A DNA stretch of 29,932 nt from a virus. The position numbers were made by a program, and so were the translations under genes. The notes beneath the pieces are model-generated. The model did not search any database. It had not been told where the DNA came from and was given only the letters and a program-made list of their open reading frames with translations. Below are positions 22,116-28,111 of the stretch, piece by piece; within the stretch, counting starts at the first letter, position 1; every line of letters begins with the position of its first letter. The DNA is taken from the IMG/VR virus record IMGVR_UViG_3300000116_000023, positions 11,694 through 41,625 of that record. One strand, given 5' to 3'.

Positions 22116-22394
22116 TCAGTCTCTCCTCGCATCTTCTTTGCCGTCTGCTCGAGATATCCTGTTTAAGTCAGGTCTTATTCCGAGAACAACACACATGGTA
22201 GTATCCATACGAACCATATCATGGTTCATAGTTTTTACACGGTTATCAAGGCTACCTACTATCCCTTTGAGGGACTTCACCTGACCAATTACACCGTCCA
22301 TTATATACTTTAGTGTCAGAAACATAAAGAATCCACCAATTAAGGCAGATGCGATAGGGAACCCCAATTCTTTTATTAGGGTAAATATATCCAT
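22116..22394 (-). CDS. Small membrane protein with coiled coil (holin-like?)
   Basis: This 92-residue protein has one membrane helix (GFPIASALIGGFFMFLTLKY) and a soluble helix (GSLDNRVKTMNHDMVRMDTT). It ends with a basic/acidic tail (RISRADGKEDARRD). The GFPI motif, spacing and D-x-x-R helix match the 21376-21642 protein. It is the first gene of the long late run that includes the curli genes. The late promoter box ends only 7 bases before this ATG, so the mRNA leader would be nearly absent. Confidence 0.65.
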   Translation of the reverse strand: MDIFTLIKELGFPIASALIGGFFMFLTLKYIMDGVIGQVKSLKGIVGSLDNRVKTMNHDMVRMDTTMCVVLGIRPDLNRISRADGKEDARRD

Positions 22395-22401
22395 ACGCTG
22401 T

Positions 22402-22409
22402 TATTTATA
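22402..22409 (-). promoter_or_regulatory. T4-type late promoter box TATAAATA for the curli/signalling run
   Basis: Exact TATAAATA on the minus strand, 7 bases ahead of the ATG at 22394. No terminator or other promoter is evident between here and the end of the run at 15619, so it could drive all ten genes, including csgF, csgG and the cyclase. Confidence 0.6.
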
Positions 22410-22436
22410 CAAACAAAGGTCTGTATATATAATTAT

Positions 22437-22748
22437 ATGAACAATTATCTACGAAAAGCATTAACTATTATCGGGTGTTTTATATTCATCTGGTTCTGGC
22501 CCGTGCGACTATTCACGAACAAAAGTAACTGTTACTTCTTTGTTTTAGAACAATGGTTGATGAATGGCGGTAAAGCACAATGGTATCAGTCTAAAAGGTG
22601 GATTGGTTATCATGTCATTTGGGTAGACGAAAATGGACAAAAGATAGAGTACACAATTCCTCGTTTGAGAAGAGGCACACCTTGGTACAAGATGTTGTTC
22701 TATGATGGAGAAGTAAGAAGGTTCCGAGAGTTTAGGAAAGACCAATGA
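22437..22748 (+). CDS. Small membrane-anchored hypothetical protein
   Basis: This 103-residue protein has an N-terminal hydrophobic segment (ALTIIGCFIFIWFWPVRLF) and a basic soluble part with WYQSKRWIGYHVIWVDENGQ and RLRRGTPWYKMLFYDGEVRR. No family recognised. It is one of only two plus-strand genes here and overlaps the desaturase start as ATGA, so they form one operon. A TATAAT at 22428-22433 is only 3 bases before the ATG, so the true promoter is unclear. Confidence 0.6.
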   Translation: MNNYLRKALTIIGCFIFIWFWPVRLFTNKSNCYFFVLEQWLMNGGKAQWYQSKRWIGYHVIWVDENGQKIEYTIPRLRRGTPWYKMLFYDGEVRRFREFRKDQ

Positions 22749-23446
22749 AAAAGGCATTTGCAATAAAATTATTGGTGGGTCAAGCACTCGCAATACTTAG
22801 TATCATACCAATGATTATGTATGCAAACATGTGGCAATGGATGGCCACCGCAGTCATGTACTTCTGCATCATGACCTTCGGTATCAGTGTGGGTTACCAC
22901 AGATACCTATCACACCGTACATTCAAATCCCCGTTGTGGTTTGAATATGTAATGTTGTTCTTTGCACATATCATGATGGTCGGGCCCGCTCTGGGTTGGG
23001 TTGCACAACATAGAGAACACCACCAGTTTGTAGATACAGATAAAGACCCTCACTCACCTTACTATAAGGGATGGGTACGTGCATACTTTACTCAAGTGTT
23101 ATCGATACCCAAGTTCTCGTATGTAAGGGACATGTTGAAGGTAGAAAGGTACAGGGTACAAGCATCCCGATATTGGGAGATTATCTTTTGTTGGGGATTG
23201 ATACTTCTATTGACTGACCCACAAGCAATAATCTATCTGTGGTTAGCACCAGCTGGAATATCTAAGTTGGTCGGTAGTTTGGTCTTCTCTTATTCACATA
23301 GGAATCAACAACCCAATACTGATTGGTGGTTGGGTATGTTGACTTTCGGGGAAGGGTTTCACGAGGAACATCACAATAACCCACGTGCAAAATCATATCA
23401 CAAACATGACATCTCTGGAATGATTATAAAACTAATAGACAGATGA
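22745..23446 (+). CDS. Membrane fatty acid desaturase (acyl-CoA delta-9 type)
   Basis: This 233-residue protein has all three histidine boxes of membrane desaturases: H52-x4-H57 (GYHRYLSH), H89-x2-HH (QHREHH) and H206-x2-HH (GFHEEHHNNPRAKSYHKHD). Hydrophobic spans are at about 8-45, 68-85 and 145-190. It would bind a di-iron centre and insert a double bond into acyl chains. The length is a little short for the family but the core is complete. A desaturase in a phage could keep host membranes fluid in the cold. Its stop lies in copy 1 of a 29-bp repeat, followed by a terminator. Confidence 0.92.
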   Translation: MKKAFAIKLLVGQALAILSIIPMIMYANMWQWMATAVMYFCIMTFGISVGYHRYLSHRTFKSPLWFEYVMLFFAHIMMVGPALGWVAQHREHHQFVDTDKDPHSPYYKGWVRAYFTQVLSIPKFSYVRDMLKVERYRVQASRYWEIIFCWGLILLLTDPQAIIYLWLAPAGISKLVGSLVFSYSHRNQQPNTDWWLGMLTFGEGFHEEHHNNPRAKSYHKHDISGMIIKLIDR

Positions 23447-23512
23447 GTCACTTTATATCCTTTTTATAGAACTAATAGACAGATGAGTCACTTTATATTC
23501 TAATAGACAGAT
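23430..23512. repeat. 29-bp direct repeat plus partial third copy
   Basis: The sequence beginning AACTAATAGACAGATGAGTC occurs at 23430-23458 and again at 23470-23498, with 13 bases of it repeated at 23500-23512. Copy 1 holds the last codons and stop of the desaturase, so the copies look like a duplication of the gene end. Confidence 0.85.
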
Positions 23513-23651
23513 AAGAAAAATCCCCGACTTTGCGGGGATTCTTTTTGCGGTTGTACTTCGTTTTATCGGGTACTACCTTGTGTTTAAAAGGACTATTGTT
23601 GTCAAACAATACTTTCGCATATCGGGTCTTTAATCTTTTTTGTTTTTTCAT
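23493..23651 (-). CDS. 52-residue basic microprotein reading across a terminator
   Basis: The frame starts MKKQKRLKTRYAKVLFDNN and contains HKVVPDKTKYNRKKNPRK. The VVPxKxxYNRK ending recalls many tiny basic proteins of T4-like marine phages. It overlaps the end of the 23602-23727 frame. Its last ten codons pass through the terminator hairpin, and its stop lies in a 29-bp repeat, so the natural end is doubtful: transcripts stopped at the hairpin would lack the stop codon. Confidence 0.45.
   Translation of the reverse strand: MKKQKRLKTRYAKVLFDNNSPFKHKVVPDKTKYNRKKNPRKVGDFSYLSIRI
23519..23546 (+). terminator. Bidirectional rho-independent terminator
   Basis: AATCCCCG pairs with CGGGGATT around a 6-base loop, with CTTTTT after it on plus and TTTTTC after it on minus. 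It ends the desaturase operon and can also stop leftward transcripts. Confidence 0.9.
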
Positions 23652-23727
23652 AAATCACCAGTTTGATTACCTTTGTCAGTCTTCCAGACTTCATAGTCTT
23701 ATTAAATGTTTTCCATAACTTAATCAT
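23602..23727 (-). CDS. 41-residue basic microprotein
   Basis: The frame starts MIKLWKTFNKTMKSGRLTKV and ends KKIKDPICESIV. A perfect AGGAGG Shine-Dalgarno lies 7 bases before the ATG, and a doubled late promoter box sits just upstream, which makes expression very likely. Rich in lysine, no recognised family. It overlaps the next microprotein by 50 bases in another frame. Confidence 0.6.
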   Translation of the reverse strand: MIKLWKTFNKTMKSGRLTKVIKLVIYEKTKKIKDPICESIV

Positions 23728-23741
23728 CAAGTTACCTCCTA

Positions 23742-23755
23742 TATTTATATTTATA
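23742..23755 (-). promoter_or_regulatory. Two overlapping T4-type late promoter boxes
   Basis: TATAAATATAAATA on the minus strand contains two TATAAATA boxes 6 bases apart, followed at once by the AGGAGG of the 23727 microprotein. It would also serve as the late start point for leftward transcription into the terminator at 23519-23546. Confidence 0.6.
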
Positions 23756-23788
23756 AGAGTTGTTACAGTTGTGTGACAATTAAGTGAC

Positions 23789-24079
23789 TTATCTGTAACG
23801 GAACTTCATTCTCTCTGCGAGTTCAGCGTCTTTCCTTCTCTGGTTTTTGACTCTGCGGATTGCCTTGTTCTTTGCAATCCTTCTCTTCTCGTTCCTAGTT
23901 TCAAAGAATTCATTCTTCTTTAAATCTAAGAGAATGTTAGACTTCTTGATTTTCTTCTTGAAAATCTTTAATGCAGTCTCAACATCATCGTATCTGACGG
24001 TGACTTGCCTCGCACCGTCTTTAGGCCACACTTTTGGTTTAGGACGTTGTGGTCTCCTATTATGAAATGTTTTTCTCAT
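23789..24079 (-). CDS. rpsU: Ribosomal protein bS21-like
   Basis: This 96-residue basic protein matches bS21: VTVRYDDVETALKIFKKKIK is the N-terminal segment, ILLDLKKNEFFETRNEKRR the central block, and IAKNKAIRRVKNQRRKD the basic C-terminal helix. An N-terminal extension of about 24 residues (NRRPQRPKPKVWPKDG) precedes it. bS21 binds 16S rRNA near the anti-Shine-Dalgarno and helps initiation. Phage copies are known from Pelagibacter myophages (from memory). A phage bS21 could replace the host protein in ribosomes to favour phage mRNAs. AAGGAACT precedes the ATG. Confidence 0.85.
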   Translation of the reverse strand: MRKTFHNRRPQRPKPKVWPKDGARQVTVRYDDVETALKIFKKKIKKSNILLDLKKNEFFETRNEKRRIAKNKAIRRVKNQRRKDAELAERMKFRYR

Positions 24080-24108
24080 AGTTCCTTAGTTAAGGTTAAT
24101 ATTACCAA

Positions 24109-24300
24109 TCAGAAATAGTTTCCCATATCTGATTGAATCTCTTCCCAATGGTCTAACGTTGCCGTCATCGCCATCGAAATTATTTGTGGTCGTTTGATGA
24201 AGGTCTTTTCAACCTCAGCAACCACCACGTCTCTTGACTCATTGTAATTGCTTTCCGCAATCTCCTGACATTCAAAAACAAACTGTCCCATTTGACTCAT
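24109..24300 (-). CDS. Small hypothetical protein
   Basis: A 63-residue acidic, helical chain starting MSQMGQFVFECQEIAESNYN and ending LDHWEEIQSDMGNYF. The ATG overlaps the upstream stop (TAATG), so it is coupled to the 24300-24647 gene. No family recognised. Confidence 0.6.
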   Translation of the reverse strand: MSQMGQFVFECQEIAESNYNESRDVVVAEVEKTFIKRPQIISMAMTATLDHWEEIQSDMGNYF

Positions 24301-24647
24301 TACGCTACCTCACTATATGCGGGTTCAACACCCGATTCAATTATCGTGTTCACAATCTCTTGTGCGTCATAGTTAAAACCACCAACGTTCCACTGGCATT
24401 TCTCGGTAGGGATTCTACCATACTTCCATGCATAGATGGAAACCTGTTCATAGGTGTAGTCATCTTCATCTTCGACTTTGACGTTTAGAACCCATTCACA
24501 AGATACCTTCTCATATGGGTCTGCGTCTGTGTAAGACGGTTTACCAAAAAGATTTACTAACGTATCGTAGTCAGTGAAGACCTCACCTTTCCTTGATGAA
24601 CCATTCTGATTGAATGACTCGTAAACATCATATTCTAATATATTCAT
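24300..24647 (-). CDS. Conserved phage protein, YDxLVxLFGxP family
   Basis: From the ATG at 24647 (GGAG Shine-Dalgarno, ATGA overlap with the upstream microprotein) the protein has 115 residues. It contains FTDYDTLVNLFGKPSYTDAD, then CEWVLNVKVEDEDDYTYEQV, SIYAWKYG and CQWNVGGFNYDAQEIV. This YDxLVxxFGxP ... W ... IYxWK ... WxxGG order is one I have seen in phage and actinobacterial proteins; function unknown. An earlier non-ATG start at 24707 lacks a Shine-Dalgarno. Confidence 0.65.
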   Translation of the reverse strand: MNILEYDVYESFNQNGSSRKGEVFTDYDTLVNLFGKPSYTDADPYEKVSCEWVLNVKVEDEDDYTYEQVSIYAWKYGRIPTEKCQWNVGGFNYDAQEIVNTIIESGVEPAYSEVA

Positions 24648-24739
24648 ACCAATTCTCCAATAACCAATAAAACTGTCAACCCTAGTATCGGGCCAATGAA
24701 GTCCCAATCTAATAATCCGTGTTTTGTCAATGCTTTCAT
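24644..24739 (-). CDS. 31-residue membrane microprotein
   Basis: A frame starting MKALTKHGLLDWDFIGPILG with a hydrophobic run LGLTVLLVIGELV to its end. The ATG follows a strong AAGGAG and sits 28 bases after the -10 of promoter 24767-24795; its stop overlaps the next ATG (ATGA). These signals make it a real, single-span membrane peptide. No family can be assigned at this length. Confidence 0.6.
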   Translation of the reverse strand: MKALTKHGLLDWDFIGPILGLTVLLVIGELV

Positions 24740-24762
24740 AATCTCTCCTTTCTTGATTATAT

Positions 24763-24800
24763 ACTTATTATAACAACAACAGCATCAAAAGGCAAGCGTT
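24763..24800. repeat. 38-bp exact direct repeat carrying a promoter (copy 2)
   Basis: Identical to 14609-14646. It contains the -35/-10 pair at 24767-24795. Confidence 0.85.
24767..24795 (-). promoter_or_regulatory. Sigma70-like promoter TTGCCT-17-TATAAT
   Basis: -35 at 24790-24795, -10 at 24767-24772, spacer 17; lies in the repeated 38-bp unit. It drives the unit of 24739, 24647 and 24300. Confidence 0.8.
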
Positions 24801-24813
24801 TTTCAAATTATTT

Positions 24814-24948
24814 TTAGGTATTATCACCGTCACGATATTTGATATCTGACTTGTCAAATCTCTTGTGTTCACTGTCCCGTACCATCAATGCAACACCTAC
24901 TGTGCAAAAGAGCATGAAACCACCCACAATTACTAATCCTATATCCAT
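24814..24948 (-). CDS. 44-residue membrane microprotein
   Basis: A frame starting MDIGLVIVGGFMLFCTVGVA (one membrane span) with a charged tail, RDSEHKRFDKSDIKYRDGDN. It begins 1 base after the stop of the 24950-25246 gene and ends just before the next promoter, filling an otherwise empty gap. The Shine-Dalgarno (AGG) is weak. Topology would put the charged tail in the cytoplasm by the positive-inside rule. Confidence 0.5.
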   Translation of the reverse strand: MDIGLVIVGGFMLFCTVGVALMVRDSEHKRFDKSDIKYRDGDNT

Positions 24949-24949
24949 A

Positions 24950-25246
24950 TTATTTACCTATGTGTTTAACGTCACCCCGTGGGATGACTTGGTATGCACC
25001 TTTGTTATATGCGGGTGCAACTGTAAAGTTCTTGGACTCCTCAAGTTTGTATGAGTTATCCTTTTGGGGTACATATCCCATATCAGTCATTGATGGATAC
25101 TTCTCACGATGGTCATCAACTCGACCAACAGAGTAGTTCTCTAGAGGCTTGAATTCTGGTTTGTACCGTTTTGTCTTAGTCCATGCACTGGTCTTACGTT
25201 TGCGACCATGCATGTCATACTTCATTGAACCGTGAAATGTCTGCAT
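24950..25246 (-). CDS. Conserved small marine-phage protein
   Basis: The ATG at 25246 follows GAGAGG and overlaps the upstream stop region; the protein has 98 residues. It is basic at the N-terminus (MHGRKRKTSAWTKTKRYKPE), has YPSMTDMGYVPQKDN in the middle and ends PAYNKGAYQVIPRGDVKHIG. I recognise the NKGAYQVI ... IGK ending from cyanophage and pelagiphage small proteins; function unknown. Confidence 0.65.
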   Translation of the reverse strand: MQTFHGSMKYDMHGRKRKTSAWTKTKRYKPEFKPLENYSVGRVDDHREKYPSMTDMGYVPQKDNSYKLEESKNFTVAPAYNKGAYQVIPRGDVKHIGK

Positions 25247-25247
25247 A

Positions 25248-25523
25248 TTACCTCTCGTAATGGTCATGCACGTGTAGTTGAATGATGGCATAGTGTAACA
25301 CCTTCATCAAGTCATCACGGTTGTAACCGTTCTTATTTCCATAACGTTGTGCATACTTCATGATGTTTCCGATACAGAAACCATCACCATGACCACCATC
25401 GATAATAAACTCAGTCGCCTGAAACTTATTCTTCGAGTAGTGTTGTGCATACGTCCCATCAATGTAATCAGACAATTCTTTGATTGCCTTGTCTTCATTG
25501 TATTTGTAATCAATATTAGCCAT
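25248..25523 (-). CDS. DUF3310-like phage protein
   Basis: The start is the ATG at 25523, overlapping the hydrolase stop as TAATG with AGGTGG upstream, rather than the GTG at 25532. The 91-residue protein ends with GNIMKYAQRYGNKNGYNRDD and LMKVLHYAIIQLHVH. That KYxxRxGxKN ... DLxKxxHY pattern is typical of DUF3310 (phage nucleotide-kinase-like) proteins. The usual N-terminal part of that family is replaced by an acidic helix. Function unknown. Confidence 0.65.
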   Translation of the reverse strand: MANIDYKYNEDKAIKELSDYIDGTYAQHYSKNKFQATEFIIDGGHGDGFCIGNIMKYAQRYGNKNGYNRDDLMKVLHYAIIQLHVHDHYER

Positions 25524-26071
25524 TAGTTCCACCTATAAAATATATGTTCACCGATACTACCCACCATATTCATACCACGGTCATTGACCCAATTAGGGTT
25601 GACATAGGATGCATGATAGTGTGTCGCACCTTCTGTTAAACCACGGAACTCTCCATATGTCAAGAAACTCCGTGCAAGTTGTTGTGATATCAACCAACTG
25701 TCCCCATCTCTGGGTTCGTCAGATTTTCCATCACAAAACCAAGAGAACTGACATAGATTCCTTGCGGGGACTTCACGTCCTTGTTCAAGGTGCCATTTAC
25801 TTAGTTTTGATTGTTTTACCACGTTACATATTGTTGATGGGTATCTAGTATCGTGTACACGATTTAGAGTTACATCCGCAACCGCAACTTGTCCCGCAAA
25901 GGATTCATTACGTGACTCGTGGTAGATGTTGAGGGCAAGACATTGAATGTCCTGTTCAGAGTATAGACTGAACTCTTGTGTTCTGTCGATATCTGTGGTT
26001 TGGGTTGCTGAGTCGGTTACTGCTGTGAGTAGACCTATCGCAACTATTCCTATCACTATTTTTCTCATCAT
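25523..26071 (-). CDS. SleB-type cell wall hydrolase (putative endolysin)
   Basis: This roughly 182-residue protein has an N-terminal hydrophobic signal or signal-anchor (IVIGIVAIGLLTAVTDSA). A Hydrolase_2/SleB domain follows: CLALNIYHESRNESFAGQVA (catalytic glutamate in YHESRNE), VTLNRVHDTRYPSTICNVV, CQFSWFCDG and GATHYHASYVNPNW. The family cleaves peptidoglycan glycan strands. The signal could act as a SAR-type or sec-exported endolysin. The predicted +1 of promoter 26078-26106 falls exactly on the A of the ATG at 26071, so the mRNA may be leaderless; a second ATG follows directly at 26068. Confidence 0.85.
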   Translation of the reverse strand: MMRKIVIGIVAIGLLTAVTDSATQTTDIDRTQEFSLYSEQDIQCLALNIYHESRNESFAGQVAVADVTLNRVHDTRYPSTICNVVKQSKLSKWHLEQGREVPARNLCQFSWFCDGKSDEPRDGDSWLISQQLARSFLTYGEFRGLTEGATHYHASYVNPNWVNDRGMNMVGSIGEHIFYRWN

Positions 26072-26077
26072 GTACAC

Positions 26078-26106
26078 AGTATATCACCATAATGGGGAAA
26101 AGTCAA
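26078..26106 (-). promoter_or_regulatory. Sigma70-like promoter TTGACT-17-TATACT
   Basis: -35 at 26101-26106, -10 at 26078-26083, spacer 17. It overlaps the last codons of the oxygenase gene. Drives the cell wall hydrolase and the genes after it. Confidence 0.75.
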
Positions 26107-26774
26107 GCACTTAATTCAATTTCTTCTATCAATAAGTCTCGCATCTTTATTGCTTGTTCGTTCTGGGGACTGTGTAACCCGTTGTTAACAAACTTGTAAG
26201 CTAGAGTAAGTCGTTCACCACCAGCATATGCTGAGTGCCAACAATGGTGGTCAGGTTCATCCAAAGCTCCAAAATAGTAGTGACGTGCCTGCCATCCCTT
26301 CTTATCTTGGATAGTGACAATCTCATCTAACTTCTTATCATAATAAGAGAAGTAACCACTACCCGTTTTGGAATAGGTAAACAATATCTGATATGCATTT
26401 GCATTCCAGTTGGTATGCCAACCCACGAATCCACCAGCAGGATAAAAGTTCAGTAGTGCGGATGTGTGAGCACCAATCTCAGCAGCGAAATCAAACTTGA
26501 CCCTCTGCATATATCCTGCCCACTTATCAGGGTCTTCCTTGACCATGTGGGTGATAGGTTGTCCCATGTGAGATTCGGGGAATCCTATGTGTTCGTCTTG
26601 TCTCTGGAATAGTTCCATGAGATGTTCACGACTACAATAGAACTCTCCGTTGTCTATGTCACCTTGATGTAACAAGTACTTTGGGTCATCATAGTCTTCA
26701 TACGAAAAGAACTCATCTGATATACTATTCAGAGTATCAAGGAATTCTTGGTTTCGTATTACTATCTCAGTCAT
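26103..26774 (-). CDS. 2OG-Fe(II) oxygenase-like phage protein (HxN variant)
   Basis: This 223-residue protein carries the marine-phage oxygenase pattern: LLNFYPAGGFVGWHTNWN, QILFTYSKTGSGYFSYYD, IVTIQDKKGW, CWHSAYAGGERLTLAYKF. H120, H180 and R188 fit the distal ligands and 2OG-binding arginine. The usual HxD is H120-T-N122 here, so either N acts as ligand or D/E comes from elsewhere. The substrate is unknown. It overlaps thyX by 8 bases. Confidence 0.7.
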   Translation of the reverse strand: MTEIVIRNQEFLDTLNSISDEFFSYEDYDDPKYLLHQGDIDNGEFYCSREHLMELFQRQDEHIGFPESHMGQPITHMVKEDPDKWAGYMQRVKFDFAAEIGAHTSALLNFYPAGGFVGWHTNWNANAYQILFTYSKTGSGYFSYYDKKLDEIVTIQDKKGWQARHYYFGALDEPDHHCWHSAYAGGERLTLAYKFVNNGLHSPQNEQAIKMRDLLIEEIELSA

Positions 26775-27423
26775 TAGTCATATCCGCAATCTCTGGAAAG
26801 TGTGCTTCCACAACTCTCCAACACTGTTCTGCAACAATCATATGTTCTTTCTGAGTACCATTTGCACGTCTAAGGTCACAGTAGTGTATCCAACTGCGTA
26901 GACTACCAGCCATATAGAGTGTAGTTTCGGTCAGACCTTCAGGTAACAATGCACGTGCTTGTTCTTTTGCGATACCCAACTTGAGGGCAGCAGCATACTC
27001 TTTCTTTGCGAAGTTACGTATTCTTGCTTGAGCGTGACCCCATTCATGTTGAATATGTTTGTCATCTGTCACAACAGAGTTCTGTCGATTCTTCTCATCC
27101 TGTAGACGTGGTTCACGTACCACATCAATGTTCTCACTCACCGCATACCGTTGAGAGAACTCTTGGAATGCAAACGAACGATGTCGTAGAATCTGCCGTG
27201 CAATGTCACGAGTAGTCTTAATCTCCATAGTCATATGCACCATCTCAAATGGCGACCAATGATTCTCTTTAATCAAATAGTTTAACAACTTGGGTGCGGT
27301 CTTCGTGTTACTCTGATTAGCAGGATTACTCACCCTAGCCGTATATGCAACCAACTCACTCGCAGTGCGACAATCCGTTGTAGCACTTGGTTTTGAAATT
27401 GCGACCAAATTTACTTCACTCAT
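26767..27423 (-). CDS. thyX: Flavin-dependent thymidylate synthase ThyX
   Basis: This 218-residue protein has the ThyX signature R80-H81-R82-x7-S90-x-R92-Y93 (RHRSFAFQEFSQRY). It also has the downstream conserved blocks ARALLPEGLTETTLYMAG and SLRSWIHYCDLRRA. ThyX makes dTMP from dUMP with FAD and methylene-tetrahydrofolate, feeding phage DNA synthesis. Length is normal. GGAG precedes the ATG, which overlaps the stop of the 27416-28111 gene by 8 bases. Confidence 0.97.
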   Translation of the reverse strand: MSEVNLVAISKPSATTDCRTASELVAYTARVSNPANQSNTKTAPKLLNYLIKENHWSPFEMVHMTMEIKTTRDIARQILRHRSFAFQEFSQRYAVSENIDVVREPRLQDEKNRQNSVVTDDKHIQHEWGHAQARIRNFAKKEYAAALKLGIAKEQARALLPEGLTETTLYMAGSLRSWIHYCDLRRANGTQKEHMIVAEQCWRVVEAHFPEIADMTND

Positions 27424-28111
27424 TAAAATACTCCATACACTCGTTAATATTCATTGTTTTAAAATCAACACCAATGTTAATTCTAGTTCCTACTGTACTG
27501 TTCCTATGAACACTATGCCATGCTTCATGGTTGAATAGTGTCCACTTATCTTCTCTCAAGGTGTGTTCTTCAACTACGGTTAGTTTATCCATATCAGGAA
27601 TATGAAATGACTTCGGTATGGTTAAGTCTTCCTTAGAATCATACCACTTAGTAACTTCTCCCTCTCCCGATAACAAACAGAACATACTTGACTTTCTTGC
27701 ATGACCTTTATGGGGGTGTAGTAACTCACCTCCGTGTTGTATTTGTAAGATTGGCATTGTCTCTGAATGTGGGATACCCCAATGTTCAAAGACCTCATCC
27801 TGTATCACTTTAGATATCTCTTCAGGCAAATCGTACTGTTGTATAACAATCCTATCGACCTCACCATACTTACGCAACATTTTAAGTTGTCTGCGTTTTA
27901 TTTCTCTTGCTTCTTCACTACCAACCAATTCAACAATCTTATCCCACTCCGACCAAGGGGTGGAGTTGATAACATTATGTTTCAAGTCTCTTCGTTTTAA
28001 GTATGCGTGTTCACGACATGGTGCTTCAAGAACTTCTCTTGCCCATCGTAGACACATCCTCTTAATCTCAACACAAAACATGTCGGGGGTAGTTATTTCC
28101 TTTGTGTACAT
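27416..28111 (-). CDS. Cupin-fold/hydroxylase-like phage protein
   Basis: This 231-residue protein is helical to about 115, then has a beta-barrel region: PILQIQHGGELLHPHKGHAR (H132, H134, H137), SSMFCLLSGEGEVTKWYD, then WTLFNHEAWHSVHRNSTVG (H199) and TRINIGVDFK. The HxH and distal histidine with a following arginine (R210) suggest a metal-binding barrel like aspartyl/asparaginyl hydroxylases or a 2OG oxygenase. The D/E ligand is not obvious. The ATG overlaps the upstream stop (TAATG). Confidence 0.6.
   Translation of the reverse strand: MYTKEITTPDMFCVEIKRMCLRWAREVLEAPCREHAYLKRRDLKHNVINSTPWSEWDKIVELVGSEEAREIKRRQLKMLRKYGEVDRIVIQQYDLPEEISKVIQDEVFEHWGIPHSETMPILQIQHGGELLHPHKGHARKSSMFCLLSGEGEVTKWYDSKEDLTIPKSFHIPDMDKLTVVEEHTLREDKWTLFNHEAWHSVHRNSTVGTRINIGVDFKTMNINECMEYFNE

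Noticed and set aside
22424-22433. Sigma70 promoter for the plus-strand pair
   Set aside because: TATAAT is present but only 3 bases from the ATG and without a -35, so it cannot be called in this AT-rich gap.
23430-23512. CRISPR-like array
   Set aside because: Only two full copies plus a fragment, unequal spacing of 11 and 1 bases between units, and copy 1 is coding sequence.
23530-23718. 62-codon plus-strand frame after the desaturase terminator
   Set aside because: It begins within the terminator hairpin and is antisense to two microproteins with better start signals.
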